Under the pieces are notes generated by a model that saw only the letters and a list, made by a program, of their open reading frames with translations, did not search any database and was not told the origin of the DNA. The position numbers and the translations under genes are program-made. DNA of 17,690 bases from JBKBXU01 sp046313675 (lineage in GTDB: Bacteria > Bacteroidota > Bacteroidia > Cytophagales > Cytophagaceae), in assembly GCA_046313675.1 (NCBI GenBank), contig JBKBXU010000052.1, forward strand, positions 1-17,690. The letters run 5' to 3'. Positions 6,888-16,153 of the stretch are shown one piece after another; within the stretch, counting starts at the first letter, position 1, and each line of letters begins with the position of its first letter.

Positions 6888-9800
6888 CTAATCCGTCTTA
6901 ATCAACTTAAACACCTTAACAGATTCATTATTCTGAACCTTTACAAAATAGACACCTGGCCGCAGATCGGAACCTAGAATGTATTCCCTGCCTACCTGCA
7001 CATTTCCATTGGCAAACTGCGTAATACCCTTGACATCGTAAATTGTGATATCAAGCATCTCATTCACATTACCCCTTGCATGCAGTACCGTTTCCCTGGT
7101 AAAGGGATTAGGATAAATACTGATAAACAGATCTCCCAATTCTTCTCCAATACCGCTTATGCACTCCTGCAGGCTACGTACATGTATGTTATGGTATACA
7201 GGACTGAGCATCCCGCATCCGTCTTTTGCCAGATGTAAGCCTATGCTTTGTTCCCCGTCTTCTGTAAAGTTTACCACTACCCTTTCGGAATCCTCTCCTT
7301 CCAAGATTGTCACCCCTGAGGAAGGGACCCAACTATATGCAACATTACTTTCCGGATTGGTCGAAAACACCACTTCAGGTTCGTTTACGCAAACCACGGA
7401 AGGCCCTGAAATCTCCGGTGCGGAAGGTCTTTCTACCACGTCTACTTTTACCTCATCATACGTGCGGCAGAATGGGTGATCTCCATTCCTAACCTCTAAC
7501 CTATAGATGCGGCTATCTCTCGTTGTTGGATTACTGATAACTGGTTGGGCCTGCGTAGATGTAAAACCTGTAGGGACCGAGGTCCAGCGATAGGTGACAC
7601 CTTGTACAGCCGGCGTCCCTAATTGAATGACGGGTGTAGGTTCGGGATTTGGAATACACAGCTTCTGGTCAGGCCCTGCATCGGCAGGAACACTACCTCC
7701 AATTCGGATGATATACATACCCGGAGCACCTATTACTCCACATCCATCCTCGGTAACATGCCTAACATCAACCCTTCCGCCCAGGGTATTTTGCCCACTG
7801 TAATTACTAACAACTCGTATCACAGGTGTTCCCTGACCTTCTAATATTTCAAATTCTCTAGGCACAGACCATGAATATTGCATACCCTCTAATGGTTGGA
7901 CAACGCGATATTCCACCTCAACTCCGGGACAGGGAGAAAAGGCTCCCGTTGCACGAGGACTAGTCCTAGGCCGATTGGCGACGGTTAATGTTATATCATC
8001 CGTTGAAAAGCAAATCCCATTGGAAACCCGCAATGTATAGGTAGTGGTTTCTGTAGGATATACCTGGATCTGTAAAGTATTCATGTTCATTCCTCCATGA
8101 CTGCTGGTCCAGTTATAAAAAAGCCCTTCTTCAGCAAGTCCTCCAAGGCGTGTTGGCCCCGGATTAGGAAGGCAAAACGTAAAGTCATTGCCTGCATCCG
8201 CTACCGGAACAGGAACTACATTTATTAAAACTTCCTCACTGGCCTCACAGTCATGTTCATTACGAACTATAACTGTATAGGTAGTACTTTCTTCCGGCGA
8301 AGCTTCCGGATTGGGAATGTCGGGGGCGGAAAGCCCTACTGCAGGCGACCAACTATAGCTCAGCTCCTCCCCACCTGTAGCCTGTACAGATAGTTCAACA
8401 GAAGAGCCGAGACAAAGGGTGGCTTCGGTTTCAATCTCAGTAATATGCACCGGATCTACGACCTCAATTTCAATCTCGTCACTCACACTACAGCCATTCT
8501 CATCGGAAATGGTAAGTGTATAGATCGTATTTTCCACAGGATTGGCTTCAGGCATTAAAGAAGTAGGATCCGACAACCCTTCTTCCGGAGACCAAATTAC
8601 ATTTACCCCTCTATTTTCTTCTGAACCTAACATTACAGAAGCGCCTCTGCATAAATTCTGATTATCTCCGGCTATAGCCACTAAATCAGGTCCAATGGCT
8701 GTAATTGTATTTGAAAAGACCACCAATTCCTGATCAGTAGAGGTTTTACAAAAAGAATGAAGTGCGACTTTTATTTCATCATTATTCCTCAGATTACGGG
8801 GACTGAAGAATCCTTGCTGCGTGGTTTCGATTTCATCATCATTTACGTACCATTTATACTGAACATTAGAAATTCCATGAAATTTATTGGTTTCTACAAG
8901 CGCATCTTCCTGACAAATACTCAGCTCTTCTGTCGTAATCCGAACATACGGTTGAATTACATTCACACGTACTTTTTGCCTGGTCATTGTTTTGGATCCT
9001 TCTTTACGAGATACAAATACATAGTCTGAAGACACCTTTGGATTCACAGTAAGTGTAAAAGGATCATTGTCATCCTCTATATCTTCCACAATATTCCCTT
9101 CCAAGTCCTGCCACTCATATATCATCCCTTCACTACCCAAGAGATCATTTGCCCTTAAAGTAACAGGTATTCCATAACAAGTGAACTGTCTAGGAATTTC
9201 AACAAATGAAAGTGCAGGAGCAATCCTTGCTGATTTCTCTGCTATCTGAGCAAAATTTGTGCAATGGTTATACTGTATTAATTGAACATCATCAACACCA
9301 ATATCCCGGCCTATAGCTCCCCCACCGGCCATCCGTAGTGAAACCCTCATTTGAGTAAAACCGGTCGGATCAATGCTAGTTGATATATCAGGGAAGGCCA
9401 AATTTATATCCGCATTGGTCTGAAGGAATATCCAGGGATCTTGAGCACTTCCTGTTTCTCCCTGCTCAAAAATTGTCCTAATATCATGTCTTAGGGTTAT
9501 TTCCTGATCTTTACCAGGGTCAATATAAGTCACCAAAAGATAAACTTCCGGTAATTCACTTCGAACATGGAAAGAACCTCTGTCTATGTTTATAATAGAA
9601 CCTTGAAAAATAAATCTATCGGCTGGGGATACATTCAAGGTTCTTGACCATACTGTTGTACCTCCGGGTCTGGAATCACCATCAACCAATAGAAATGCGT
9701 TTCCTTCCAAAGCCGTGCCTGTCCATAGGCCTCTGTTCCAATCTTCAGGCCTTACAGGATCAATATTAACCATTCGTTTTCCAATAAGCTCAGAATAATC

Positions 9801-12800
9801 TCTATTCTCCTCACTTAGCCAGGTATCCTCCATACATTCATAAGCAGACTCTGAAATTGTAGAAGGGAGGCCACTACAAGTGGTGACGCCTTCAAATCTT
9901 CCTTCCTCATCAGTGAGAACGTCCAGAGGGCCAACAGGATCAGAACTAACATCTACAAAACGCATTCTGCTTATTACAACTCCATTAAAACCTGTATACA
10001 CCGCTTCATAAAATGCGCTTTCCGTAACATATAGCCTTGTTCTTCCATTGGAAAATAAAGTTTCATCCGTAATCTCGGTTCCTTGTTCGCTTCCGGGATC
10101 TCTTCTAAACCACCTGATATTTTCAGGATTTTCACTTAAATCAAACCCATTGGTTCTTATGTTTACATAAACCGGACCACCACAACCCGAGCCTCCTGCA
10201 CCTTCTGTAGTCAGGTAAAGTCCCGGCATAAGAATATCCACCGATGAACTTACACTGCATCCTGAAGAAAGTAAGGTAGCTGTAAAGGTATAATCTCCAG
10301 GACTGCTTACTTCTATATCACTTATGCTTGGCTCACCTGTGTTCCAGAAAACTGAAACTGTGCCTTCTTCATTCGCATCCTTATTTACTATGGTAATAGG
10401 ATGTATTTCTCCCGGAAGCATAAAAGGAGGTCCTGCCAAAGTATATCGATTAGGAACAGGTTTAAATTCTACCTCACAAGGCGGGGTGGTAGCCAAGGTG
10501 CAGGAACGGGTAACAGCATATCCAACATACAAACCTTCTTCAGAGGGGACCGACTGCAATCTCCCTTCTTCGTTGGAAAGGTCTGTATCCTCAAGCCTCC
10601 GCCACTGCATGGGAGATATACCCAATGTACCGCCAAGGTTGGTGATCCATACCTCAGGTGATTCGCCAGGACATACCAAACCATCACACTCTGAATCCAG
10701 ATGATCAATAACATTGGCTGTTCTGGAATTCGTACAATAGTTCTCTCCAACAACCAATACCCTATAGCTTCCCGTTTGGCTAACAGCTAGTGAACTGCCT
10801 GTTTCATCATCAATAGTCACTTGATTTCTCAACCAGGTATAGGAAGCAATCCCTCCGGCGCCGGATGCATTGGCCACTAATGTGACACTATTGTTATTGC
10901 CTTCACATAAAATAGACCCTTGATTGTCAAAAGTAGTCAGAGAAACAAAGGGGCGGGGTTTAACAGTAACCGTCACATGATCACTCACAATACACCCCCC
11001 TCTCGTGGCCGTAAGCGTATAAGTCTGGGTACTTCCCGGACTTGCTAAAGGATTAGAAATATTGGGATTAGAAAGCCCGGTAACAGGAGACCAGGAATAG
11101 GTAACTCCTTCTTCTCCTTCAAGACCTATAGGTCTACTTTCTCCCGGACAGATTTCTCGGTCAGGGCCGGCGTTGGCAGAAATATTACAGCTATAACAAA
11201 TAGGTGAAATAGCATCTAATGAGGCAATAGTTTCTGTAAAACTACAGTTGGTTGAATAACAGTCAAGGTCTGAACGCCCAATAAGATTAGCAGAAAAAGA
11301 TGATAAATTTTCACAAAGGACTGTATTATCAAGGCTATATATAAATTCAATTCTACTAGTTGTATTCCCCTCAATTATTGGAAGACTAAAACTCAATATT
11401 CTACCATTGGAACTATTTGGTAATAAATCAGACCCATTATGATGTGCTGATTCGAATAGAATTCCTTCAGGAAAAACTACTTCAATAACATTTCCTTCGG
11501 AGGTAGAATTACTAACAGTGTTTTGCAAGTCTATAATAAAAATCCCTTCACCACTAGATTCTATCTCAGCAGTAAAGAAAGTCATATTAATCTTGTCAAA
11601 ACTCTCAGGTGAAACAACTCCCAATAAGGCTGTTTCTATTATTTTTTGAGCAACATTTGTACCACAATAGTTTTTTGCATTAACCTTGGCAATTATAAAT
11701 CTATTATCTCCTAAATTACAGGTAATATTTCCTATCGCTTCTATAATAAAACTTTGCCCTAGTTTTAAATTATCTACATCTAAATTTTGAAAGTAATACT
11801 TACCTGGGTTATCATCGTCTTGCAAGGGAATAAATTGCATTCCGTTTATCTTAAATCCATTCTCTTCTACAATAAATCCCTGAGGAAATTCCACCTCTAC
11901 TTCAAAATCAAAAACCTCTCCTATTTCATTGGATATTACTTCGAGTTGATACGTAGAAGCTTCACAAATAAAAGATGGAGTTTCTAAAATCTCAGCACTT
12001 AAAGTAAGGTTAAATGGATAGGAAGTTAAGGTAAACTGCTGACTATCTTTATAGCAAACAGAACTTTCATCATCCAAAAGAATAGTTTCTACTGAAGGGA
12101 AATCATCACAATTGTAGCCATATATCACCTGAAATGGATGATTGGCAAGTTGGTTATTACAATCATAGCTGGCACAAACTTCGTATTTTGCATTGGAGTT
12201 TCCTAAAATTTCTCCCGCATTAAATAAATTTGCGTCCTCATCTTGGTTGACAGGTGAAAGAGTTTCTCTACTGCCATCCGGATTAATGCGAGTTATTGTA
12301 TTTAATTCAAAACCCTCAGGAAGATTGTTAAAATATATAAATGTATTTTTCGTATTTACTATTTGCCGAGATCTAAGCTCCCCTCCCGGAAAAATTGGGT
12401 CAGCTGCTAAAGGATGATGGTTAAGAATAAAACTTAAACAAGTTTCCGAATCTTTAACAGCTCTTTCTGTGTTTCCTTCAGGCTGCAATCTTATATCCGC
12501 CTCCGATCTTGGAAATTGGGAAAATTTATCTAAAAAATCAGGAATATTAAATATATAATCTCCCCCAACCTCAGGCGTTTTATAATTTAAATCCATATAA
12601 GGATATACATTATCATGAACTTTAGTTTGGTCATTCCAAAGTGGTGGTGAAAGATACATATAGTCAACTGAGTTGCTTCCACAAATATTAGGTATAAGAT
12701 TTACAAATACATTTAATTGTAAATTTTCATCGCCCCAATGCAGCGCATTCGTGTGGGGTAAACCCGATGAAGGCGACCGTAAGGCCTCCATCTCAACATT

Positions 12801-15800
12801 TATAATAACTAAATCTCCTTTCCCATTAGGATCTGTAACTATAGAAACCATGGATTCCCATCTACTATCATCGCGGCTAATTATAAAATGGTCAATCGAG
12901 TGGTGAGTGGAACTCCCTATATGATATGGAGAACGGTTCTCAAACTCTATATCTTTGATAGCATAATCGGGAGGTACGTTAACTATAAATTCAATTGTTG
13001 ACCCATAGTTTCTTGCTTCATAAGGAAACGAATTATAGCCAGGATGATGATATTTTGCCAGAAAATTGATTTGCTTTTCACAGAGGAAATTGGCAGCATT
13101 GGTAATATGCGCTGTAGGAATGGAAGCAGAACTTGCATGAATAATTGGTATGTAAAGAAAACTAGCAACATTCCCTGGTTCACAAAAATGATTATAAAAA
13201 TGCTCATTTTTTTTAAGAACTGTTAATTGCTGAAAACAATCAAAGTCTTCTCCTCTTTCATTACATGTTGAATCAATAAACACAGGAAATTCAGACAAGG
13301 AATTTATATCCAAATCCCTATCTGTTAATATACCCTGATAAATAACATCTACAATTTCTTTATCACCAGACAAAGGCTGTGTAATCTTAAATTGATTCTC
13401 AATAGTAGGTAAGTCTCCCGGAGAAAAATATTCCAGACCTAATTGAGACGAATGAAAATGGAAAACATATTGCTCGCCAATTTTCTTCCAATTCCAATTA
13501 GAACTTATTAATTCAAATCCTGCATTCGCATCAATAGTCACATAAAGATTGTCTAATTGTATCCCTTCCAAAACTACCACTCCATCTTCTATAACATCTT
13601 CGAGCAACTGATTATAACTAAAACCTCCAAGTTCAGGAGAACCTCCGAAGAAGTTTATCGTCTGAACTGTTTTAAACTCATCTCCCAATGTTAAAAAATT
13701 ATTTCTTCTATTATCACCCGGTATAGACACTCCTTCTATCTCATCCGCAATACCATTATTATTATTGTCTATGGCTCCATAGTTCGTTCTTTCAAGTTGA
13801 ACAGAGCCCATAACAATACCTGGATTAATACATCCCGGACAAGTAACTCTAATTTTCCCCCTATTGGAATTGACAGGCAAACGGCATCCGCAAAAGCCTT
13901 CCTCATCCGCCGGCACCAGAAACATTGATATATTAAAGAAACTCTCACCCTGGCTGTTACACAATCCTCTAACTTTTGTTTTTAACTCAGCATGTTCAAG
14001 AAATCTTATCAGCCTATTCTCAAGGAATTCTATGTTATCAAAATCAGGCATTTCAGACAAAAGAAACCTAAAAACCCATTTTTCATTATACCCATCATCA
14101 GGATCTATATTTGAAAATTCTGGAAAAGTTATTGAAGAAAAATCCCATCTGACGCCATTATTTTCTAAAAATAAAAAATAATTAGAATCGGTAAGGACAT
14201 AATCATCATTTTGAAATAATGCTTCATATAAAGTTAACCCATCAGTTAATTCTACCTCAAATTCTATCGCACTATTCTCCGGCACCCATTTAAACCCTCC
14301 CCAATCACTGGACTGTACTCGAACAGCTTCTAAAGTTATGTCTGCAGTTTCCCCACTATTTCTATAACCTGGAATTTCTTTGGAAACGCTAAGATCAACA
14401 CCTGAAATCTGCGGATTGTATGGCAAAAAGGACTGGTTATATTGAAAAATTTGTCTTGTGTCAGGTCTTTCCGAAGGCTTATTTCTTCCATCAGGATACA
14501 CACCAGATTCATGTGTTGCGGAGCTACAGTCTTCACGATAATGAAGAGTTACGGATCCAGCTTGATACAAAACTCCCCTTCTTGTGGTTAAATCATCCAG
14601 ATCAGGCACGGTAGGACAACAATGAATTTCTTCCCATTCTACAGTTATGCTCTCGCCTACCTCAATAGTAAATGGTAATGGTGTATAATTATTTCTATAA
14701 AGAGCTTCTTCTGTAAAACNNNNNNNNNNAAGCCCTCCGGCTACAACCAGCGGAACGATTACCGTTAACCCGCTAAATACCATTGCAGCAGGAATCACAT
14801 GTAATTCTAAATCTTTTCCATGAAAAGTATGAAGTTCTCCTGTCGTAATTTTATTAACGACAATTTTCAAGGATTCTACCGGAACAACCGTTGAGGAAGA
14901 TTGAGGGTTATTTAAATAATCGTAAACATGATATACATCAGGATTTATTGCTGCAGCTGTTCCTGTATTTGTAAAAGTAACGGATCTTATATAAGAATTC
15001 CCAAACACACAAATGGGTAAAGCCTCAGGAGAAGTAATGGTAAATTCAGGCCTTCCTTCCCTTTTGTTAGTATGAATTTGTAGCTCAGGGGCTAGCTGAG
15101 CACAAACATCCAAAGGCGTACAACCCAGGCTAAAACGAATAATTGAATTGCCTCCATCACTTAAACAAGATACCACTTCAACAGTCTCAGTAATTATAAT
15201 TTCTTCTCCTCTTGGAAGATTATTAATCTTGAAAGATTTATTGTATATGCCAGTGACAGGTAAAGAAGGTAAATCCTGAATAACAATAGTATTAGAGCCA
15301 TCTAAATAGGTAATCTCGCAACTTAGTAATCTTATAGTTGCAGGAAGATTATTTTGAAAAGTTATATACCCATTATAAGATTTTGAATCATTATTTATTA
15401 ATTTATATGACCTGGTAAAGGTTGTACCGGTATTAGCAGAAAAAGCCCAATTTGGAGAACTTATACCATTGACTATCTCAAACCCTGGATCCAATAATAA
15501 ACTCCCATTATTCCCTGCCTGTACATCAAACCCAGGAATATCTAAAACTTCATAGCTATTAATATCACTCTCGTCAGGAATTCCTGATATCTGAGGCCTT
15601 AAATTATCAGATGCTGGAAATGAACAAGAAGCTTCTAAGGTATAATCCAACAATATATCTGCTCCACTTTCAATAGTAGTGATTTTTATATCCAAAATAT
15701 TTCCTGCAATTCTGTTTAATTCTACCTCGGGAGAAAGATTAAGAAGATCCCAACTCACATAAATCCCATCTGGAAAAATTATCCTTCTGCTAATTTCTGT

Positions 15801-15968
15801 TGCAACATCTGAATTATTATTGAAAAACCTTATGCTAAAGTTTGCCGATTGAGCACATGCTTTAACTATTCCTCCACTTTTTTCTTCTATAGATATCTGA
15901 ATTTGTGCATTTGAAGAAAAACAGCAAAATAGTAGTACAAGAAGTGATAATAAAAATATCTTTTTCAT
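6888..15968 (-). CDS. Giant T9SS-exported surface protein with PKD/Ig-like repeats and type A sorting domain
   Basis: This 3026-residue protein starts with a signal peptide (hydrophobic 4-18, probable cleavage after SNA at residue 21). Residues about 27-1590 form an AT-rich, beta-rich head with DUF11-like stretches (e.g. ITFQNNLPATIRLL near 202; VDLSVSKEIPG further on), where I recognise no enzyme. It contains an EF-hand-like loop, D734-N736-N738-G739-D742-E745. From about 1596 come PKD/Ig-like modules, each with a Cys pair and usually Y.W.P: 1596-1672, 2431-2507, 2508-2588, then two alternating types over 2590-2938. Less regular Ig-like segments lie between, and a jelly-roll (MAM/CBM-like) domain at about 2064-2236 interrupts them. 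The last 82 residues (2945-3026) are a T9SS type A domain: YPNPF (2952-2956), IYDVKG and GVYFVKV. It should cross the outer membrane by T9SS, lose this tail and be anchored or released. The likely role is adhesin or surface layer, inferred from architecture only. ATG 15968 has an A-rich leader and no Shine-Dalgarno. Ten Ns interrupt codons 414-417. Confidence 0.88.
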   Translation of the reverse strand: MKKIFLLSLLVLLFCCFSSNAQIQISIEEKSGGIVKACAQSANFSIRFFNNNSDVATEISRRIIFPDGIYVSWDLLNLSPEVELNRIAGNILDIKITTIESGADILLDYTLEASCSFPASDNLRPQISGIPDESDINSYEVLDIPGFDVQAGNNGSLLLDPGFEIVNGISSPNWAFSANTGTTFTRSYKLINNDSKSYNGYITFQNNLPATIRLLSCEITYLDGSNTIVIQDLPSLPVTGIYNKSFKINNLPRGEEIIITETVEVVSCLSDGGNSIIRFSLGCTPLDVCAQLAPELQIHTNKREGRPEFTITSPEALPICVFGNSYIRSVTFTNTGTAAAINPDVYHVYDYLNNPQSSSTVVPVESLKIVVNKITTGELHTFHGKDLELHVIPAAMVFSGLTVIVPLVVAGGLXXXXFTEEALYRNNYTPLPFTIEVGESITVEWEEIHCCPTVPDLDDLTTRRGVLYQAGSVTLHYREDCSSATHESGVYPDGRNKPSERPDTRQIFQYNQSFLPYNPQISGVDLSVSKEIPGYRNSGETADITLEAVRVQSSDWGGFKWVPENSAIEFEVELTDGLTLYEALFQNDDYVLTDSNYFLFLENNGVRWDFSSITFPEFSNIDPDDGYNEKWVFRFLLSEMPDFDNIEFLENRLIRFLEHAELKTKVRGLCNSQGESFFNISMFLVPADEEGFCGCRLPVNSNRGKIRVTCPGCINPGIVMGSVQLERTNYGAIDNNNNGIADEIEGVSIPGDNRRNNFLTLGDEFKTVQTINFFGGSPELGGFSYNQLLEDVIEDGVVVLEGIQLDNLYVTIDANAGFELISSNWNWKKIGEQYVFHFHSSQLGLEYFSPGDLPTIENQFKITQPLSGDKEIVDVIYQGILTDRDLDINSLSEFPVFIDSTCNERGEDFDCFQQLTVLKKNEHFYNHFCEPGNVASFLYIPIIHASSASIPTAHITNAANFLCEKQINFLAKYHHPGYNSFPYEARNYGSTIEFIVNVPPDYAIKDIEFENRSPYHIGSSTHHSIDHFIISRDDSRWESMVSIVTDPNGKGDLVIINVEMEALRSPSSGLPHTNALHWGDENLQLNVFVNLIPNICGSNSVDYMYLSPPLWNDQTKVHDNVYPYMDLNYKTPEVGGDYIFNIPDFLDKFSQFPRSEADIRLQPEGNTERAVKDSETCLSFILNHHPLAADPIFPGGELRSRQIVNTKNTFIYFNNLPEGFELNTITRINPDGSRETLSPVNQDEDANLFNAGEILGNSNAKYEVCASYDCNNQLANHPFQVIYGYNCDDFPSVETILLDDESSVCYKDSQQFTLTSYPFNLTLSAEILETPSFICEASTYQLEVISNEIGEVFDFEVEVEFPQGFIVEENGFKINGMQFIPLQDDDNPGKYYFQNLDVDNLKLGQSFIIEAIGNITCNLGDNRFIIAKVNAKNYCGTNVAQKIIETALLGVVSPESFDKINMTFFTAEIESSGEGIFIIDLQNTVSNSTSEGNVIEVVFPEGILFESAHHNGSDLLPNSSNGRILSFSLPIIEGNTTSRIEFIYSLDNTVLCENLSSFSANLIGRSDLDCYSTNCSFTETIASLDAISPICYSCNISANAGPDREICPGESRPIGLEGEEGVTYSWSPVTGLSNPNISNPLASPGSTQTYTLTATRGGCIVSDHVTVTVKPRPFVSLTTFDNQGSILCEGNNNSVTLVANASGAGGIASYTWLRNQVTIDDETGSSLAVSQTGSYRVLVVGENYCTNSRTANVIDHLDSECDGLVCPGESPEVWITNLGGTLGISPMQWRRLEDTDLSNEEGRLQSVPSEEGLYVGYAVTRSCTLATTPPCEVEFKPVPNRYTLAGPPFMLPGEIHPITIVNKDANEEGTVSVFWNTGEPSISDIEVSSPGDYTFTATLLSSGCSVSSSVDILMPGLYLTTEGAGGSGCGGPVYVNIRTNGFDLSENPENIRWFRRDPGSEQGTEITDETLFSNGRTRLYVTESAFYEAVYTGFNGVVISRMRFVDVSSDPVGPLDVLTDEEGRFEGVTTCSGLPSTISESAYECMEDTWLSEENRDYSELIGKRMVNIDPVRPEDWNRGLWTGTALEGNAFLLVDGDSRPGGTTVWSRTLNVSPADRFIFQGSIINIDRGSFHVRSELPEVYLLVTYIDPGKDQEITLRHDIRTIFEQGETGSAQDPWIFLQTNADINLAFPDISTSIDPTGFTQMRVSLRMAGGGAIGRDIGVDDVQLIQYNHCTNFAQIAEKSARIAPALSFVEIPRQFTCYGIPVTLRANDLLGSEGMIYEWQDLEGNIVEDIEDDNDPFTLTVNPKVSSDYVFVSRKEGSKTMTRQKVRVNVIQPYVRITTEELSICQEDALVETNKFHGISNVQYKWYVNDDEIETTQQGFFSPRNLRNNDEIKVALHSFCKTSTDQELVVFSNTITAIGPDLVAIAGDNQNLCRGASVMLGSEENRGVNVIWSPEEGLSDPTSLMPEANPVENTIYTLTISDENGCSVSDEIEIEVVDPVHITEIETEATLCLGSSVELSVQATGGEELSYSWSPAVGLSAPDIPNPEASPEESTTYTVIVRNEHDCEASEEVLINVVPVPVADAGNDFTFCLPNPGPTRLGGLAEEGLFYNWTSSHGGMNMNTLQIQVYPTETTTYTLRVSNGICFSTDDITLTVANRPRTSPRATGAFSPCPGVEVEYRVVQPLEGMQYSWSVPREFEILEGQGTPVIRVVSNYSGQNTLGGRVDVRHVTEDGCGVIGAPGMYIIRIGGSVPADAGPDQKLCIPNPEPTPVIQLGTPAVQGVTYRWTSVPTGFTSTQAQPVISNPTTRDSRIYRLEVRNGDHPFCRTYDEVKVDVVERPSAPEISGPSVVCVNEPEVVFSTNPESNVAYSWVPSSGVTILEGEDSERVVVNFTEDGEQSIGLHLAKDGCGMLSPVYHNIHVRSLQECISGIGEELGDLFISIYPNPFTRETVLHARGNVNEMLDITIYDVKGITQFANGNVQVGREYILGSDLRPGVYFVKVQNNESVKVFKLIKTD
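7155..8201 (-). repeat. Tandem duplication of a two-domain unit in the giant protein (B-C-B-C)
   Basis: Four consecutive modules alternate between two types. Type B (residues 2590-2667 and 2762-2848) begins ADAG, has FCLPNP or LCIPNP and ends in an aromatic-rich strand before a Pro-rich link. Type C (2668-2761 and 2849-2938) has a Cys near the start, YSW followed by a Pro, then ILEG and a DGCG motif. The same order twice indicates duplication of a roughly 170-residue unit. The copies have diverged enough that no long nucleotide identity is visible. Confidence 0.7.
14720..14729. other. Assembly gap (10 Ns) inside the giant gene
   Basis: Ten Ns interrupt codons 414-417. The reading frame is open on both sides in the same frame if the gap is taken as ten bases, but ten Ns is also a common placeholder for unknown length. 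Missing sequence or a collapsed repeat is possible, so the protein length of 3026 is provisional. Confidence 0.98.
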
Positions 15969-16049
15969 TTATTTATATTTAGAAACAACATCCAAAAATC
16001 TTACATTAAAAATCAAAACAGAAATTATTATCAGAAAAATGTTTAATTT

Positions 16050-16085
16050 TTTATCGAAAAATTTATTTCGTAATAAATTTTATCG
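16050..16085. promoter_or_regulatory. AT-rich hairpin flanked by TTTATCG direct repeats (candidate operator or leader structure)
   Basis: AAAATTTATT (16058-16067) and AATAAATTTT (16072-16081) are perfect inverted repeats around a 4-nt loop. TTTATCG occurs at 16050-16056 and again at 16079-16085, directly flanking the stem. It lies about 80-120 nt upstream of the giant gene start, within the predicted leader. It could be a DNA-binding site or an RNA structure. AT-rich inverted repeats also arise by chance in such DNA, so the call is tentative. Confidence 0.3.
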
Positions 16086-16145
16086 GTAAAGTGATATTTT
16101 TAAAAATTTATCAGCGTTAGCCCCCCTTTACATCTCCTTAAAACA

Positions 16146-16153
16146 CAAACATA
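16146..16153 (-). promoter_or_regulatory. Candidate -7 promoter element of the giant surface-protein gene
   Basis: The reverse complement reads TATGTTTG, a full match to the Bacteroidota -7 consensus TAnnTTTG. No good -33 TTG stands at the usual 19-21 bp upstream. Transcription would begin near 16140, giving a leader of about 170 nt. Confidence 0.4.

Noticed and set aside
10324..10753. Open frames on both strands overlapping the GC-richer part of the giant gene
   Set aside because: They overlap a continuous, domain-rich coding frame and show low-complexity shadow translations. Higher GC here reduces chance stop codons.
16121..16126. C6 homopolymer upstream of the giant gene as a phase-variation tract
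   Set aside because: Six bases is too short to support slippage-based switching from a single sequence.
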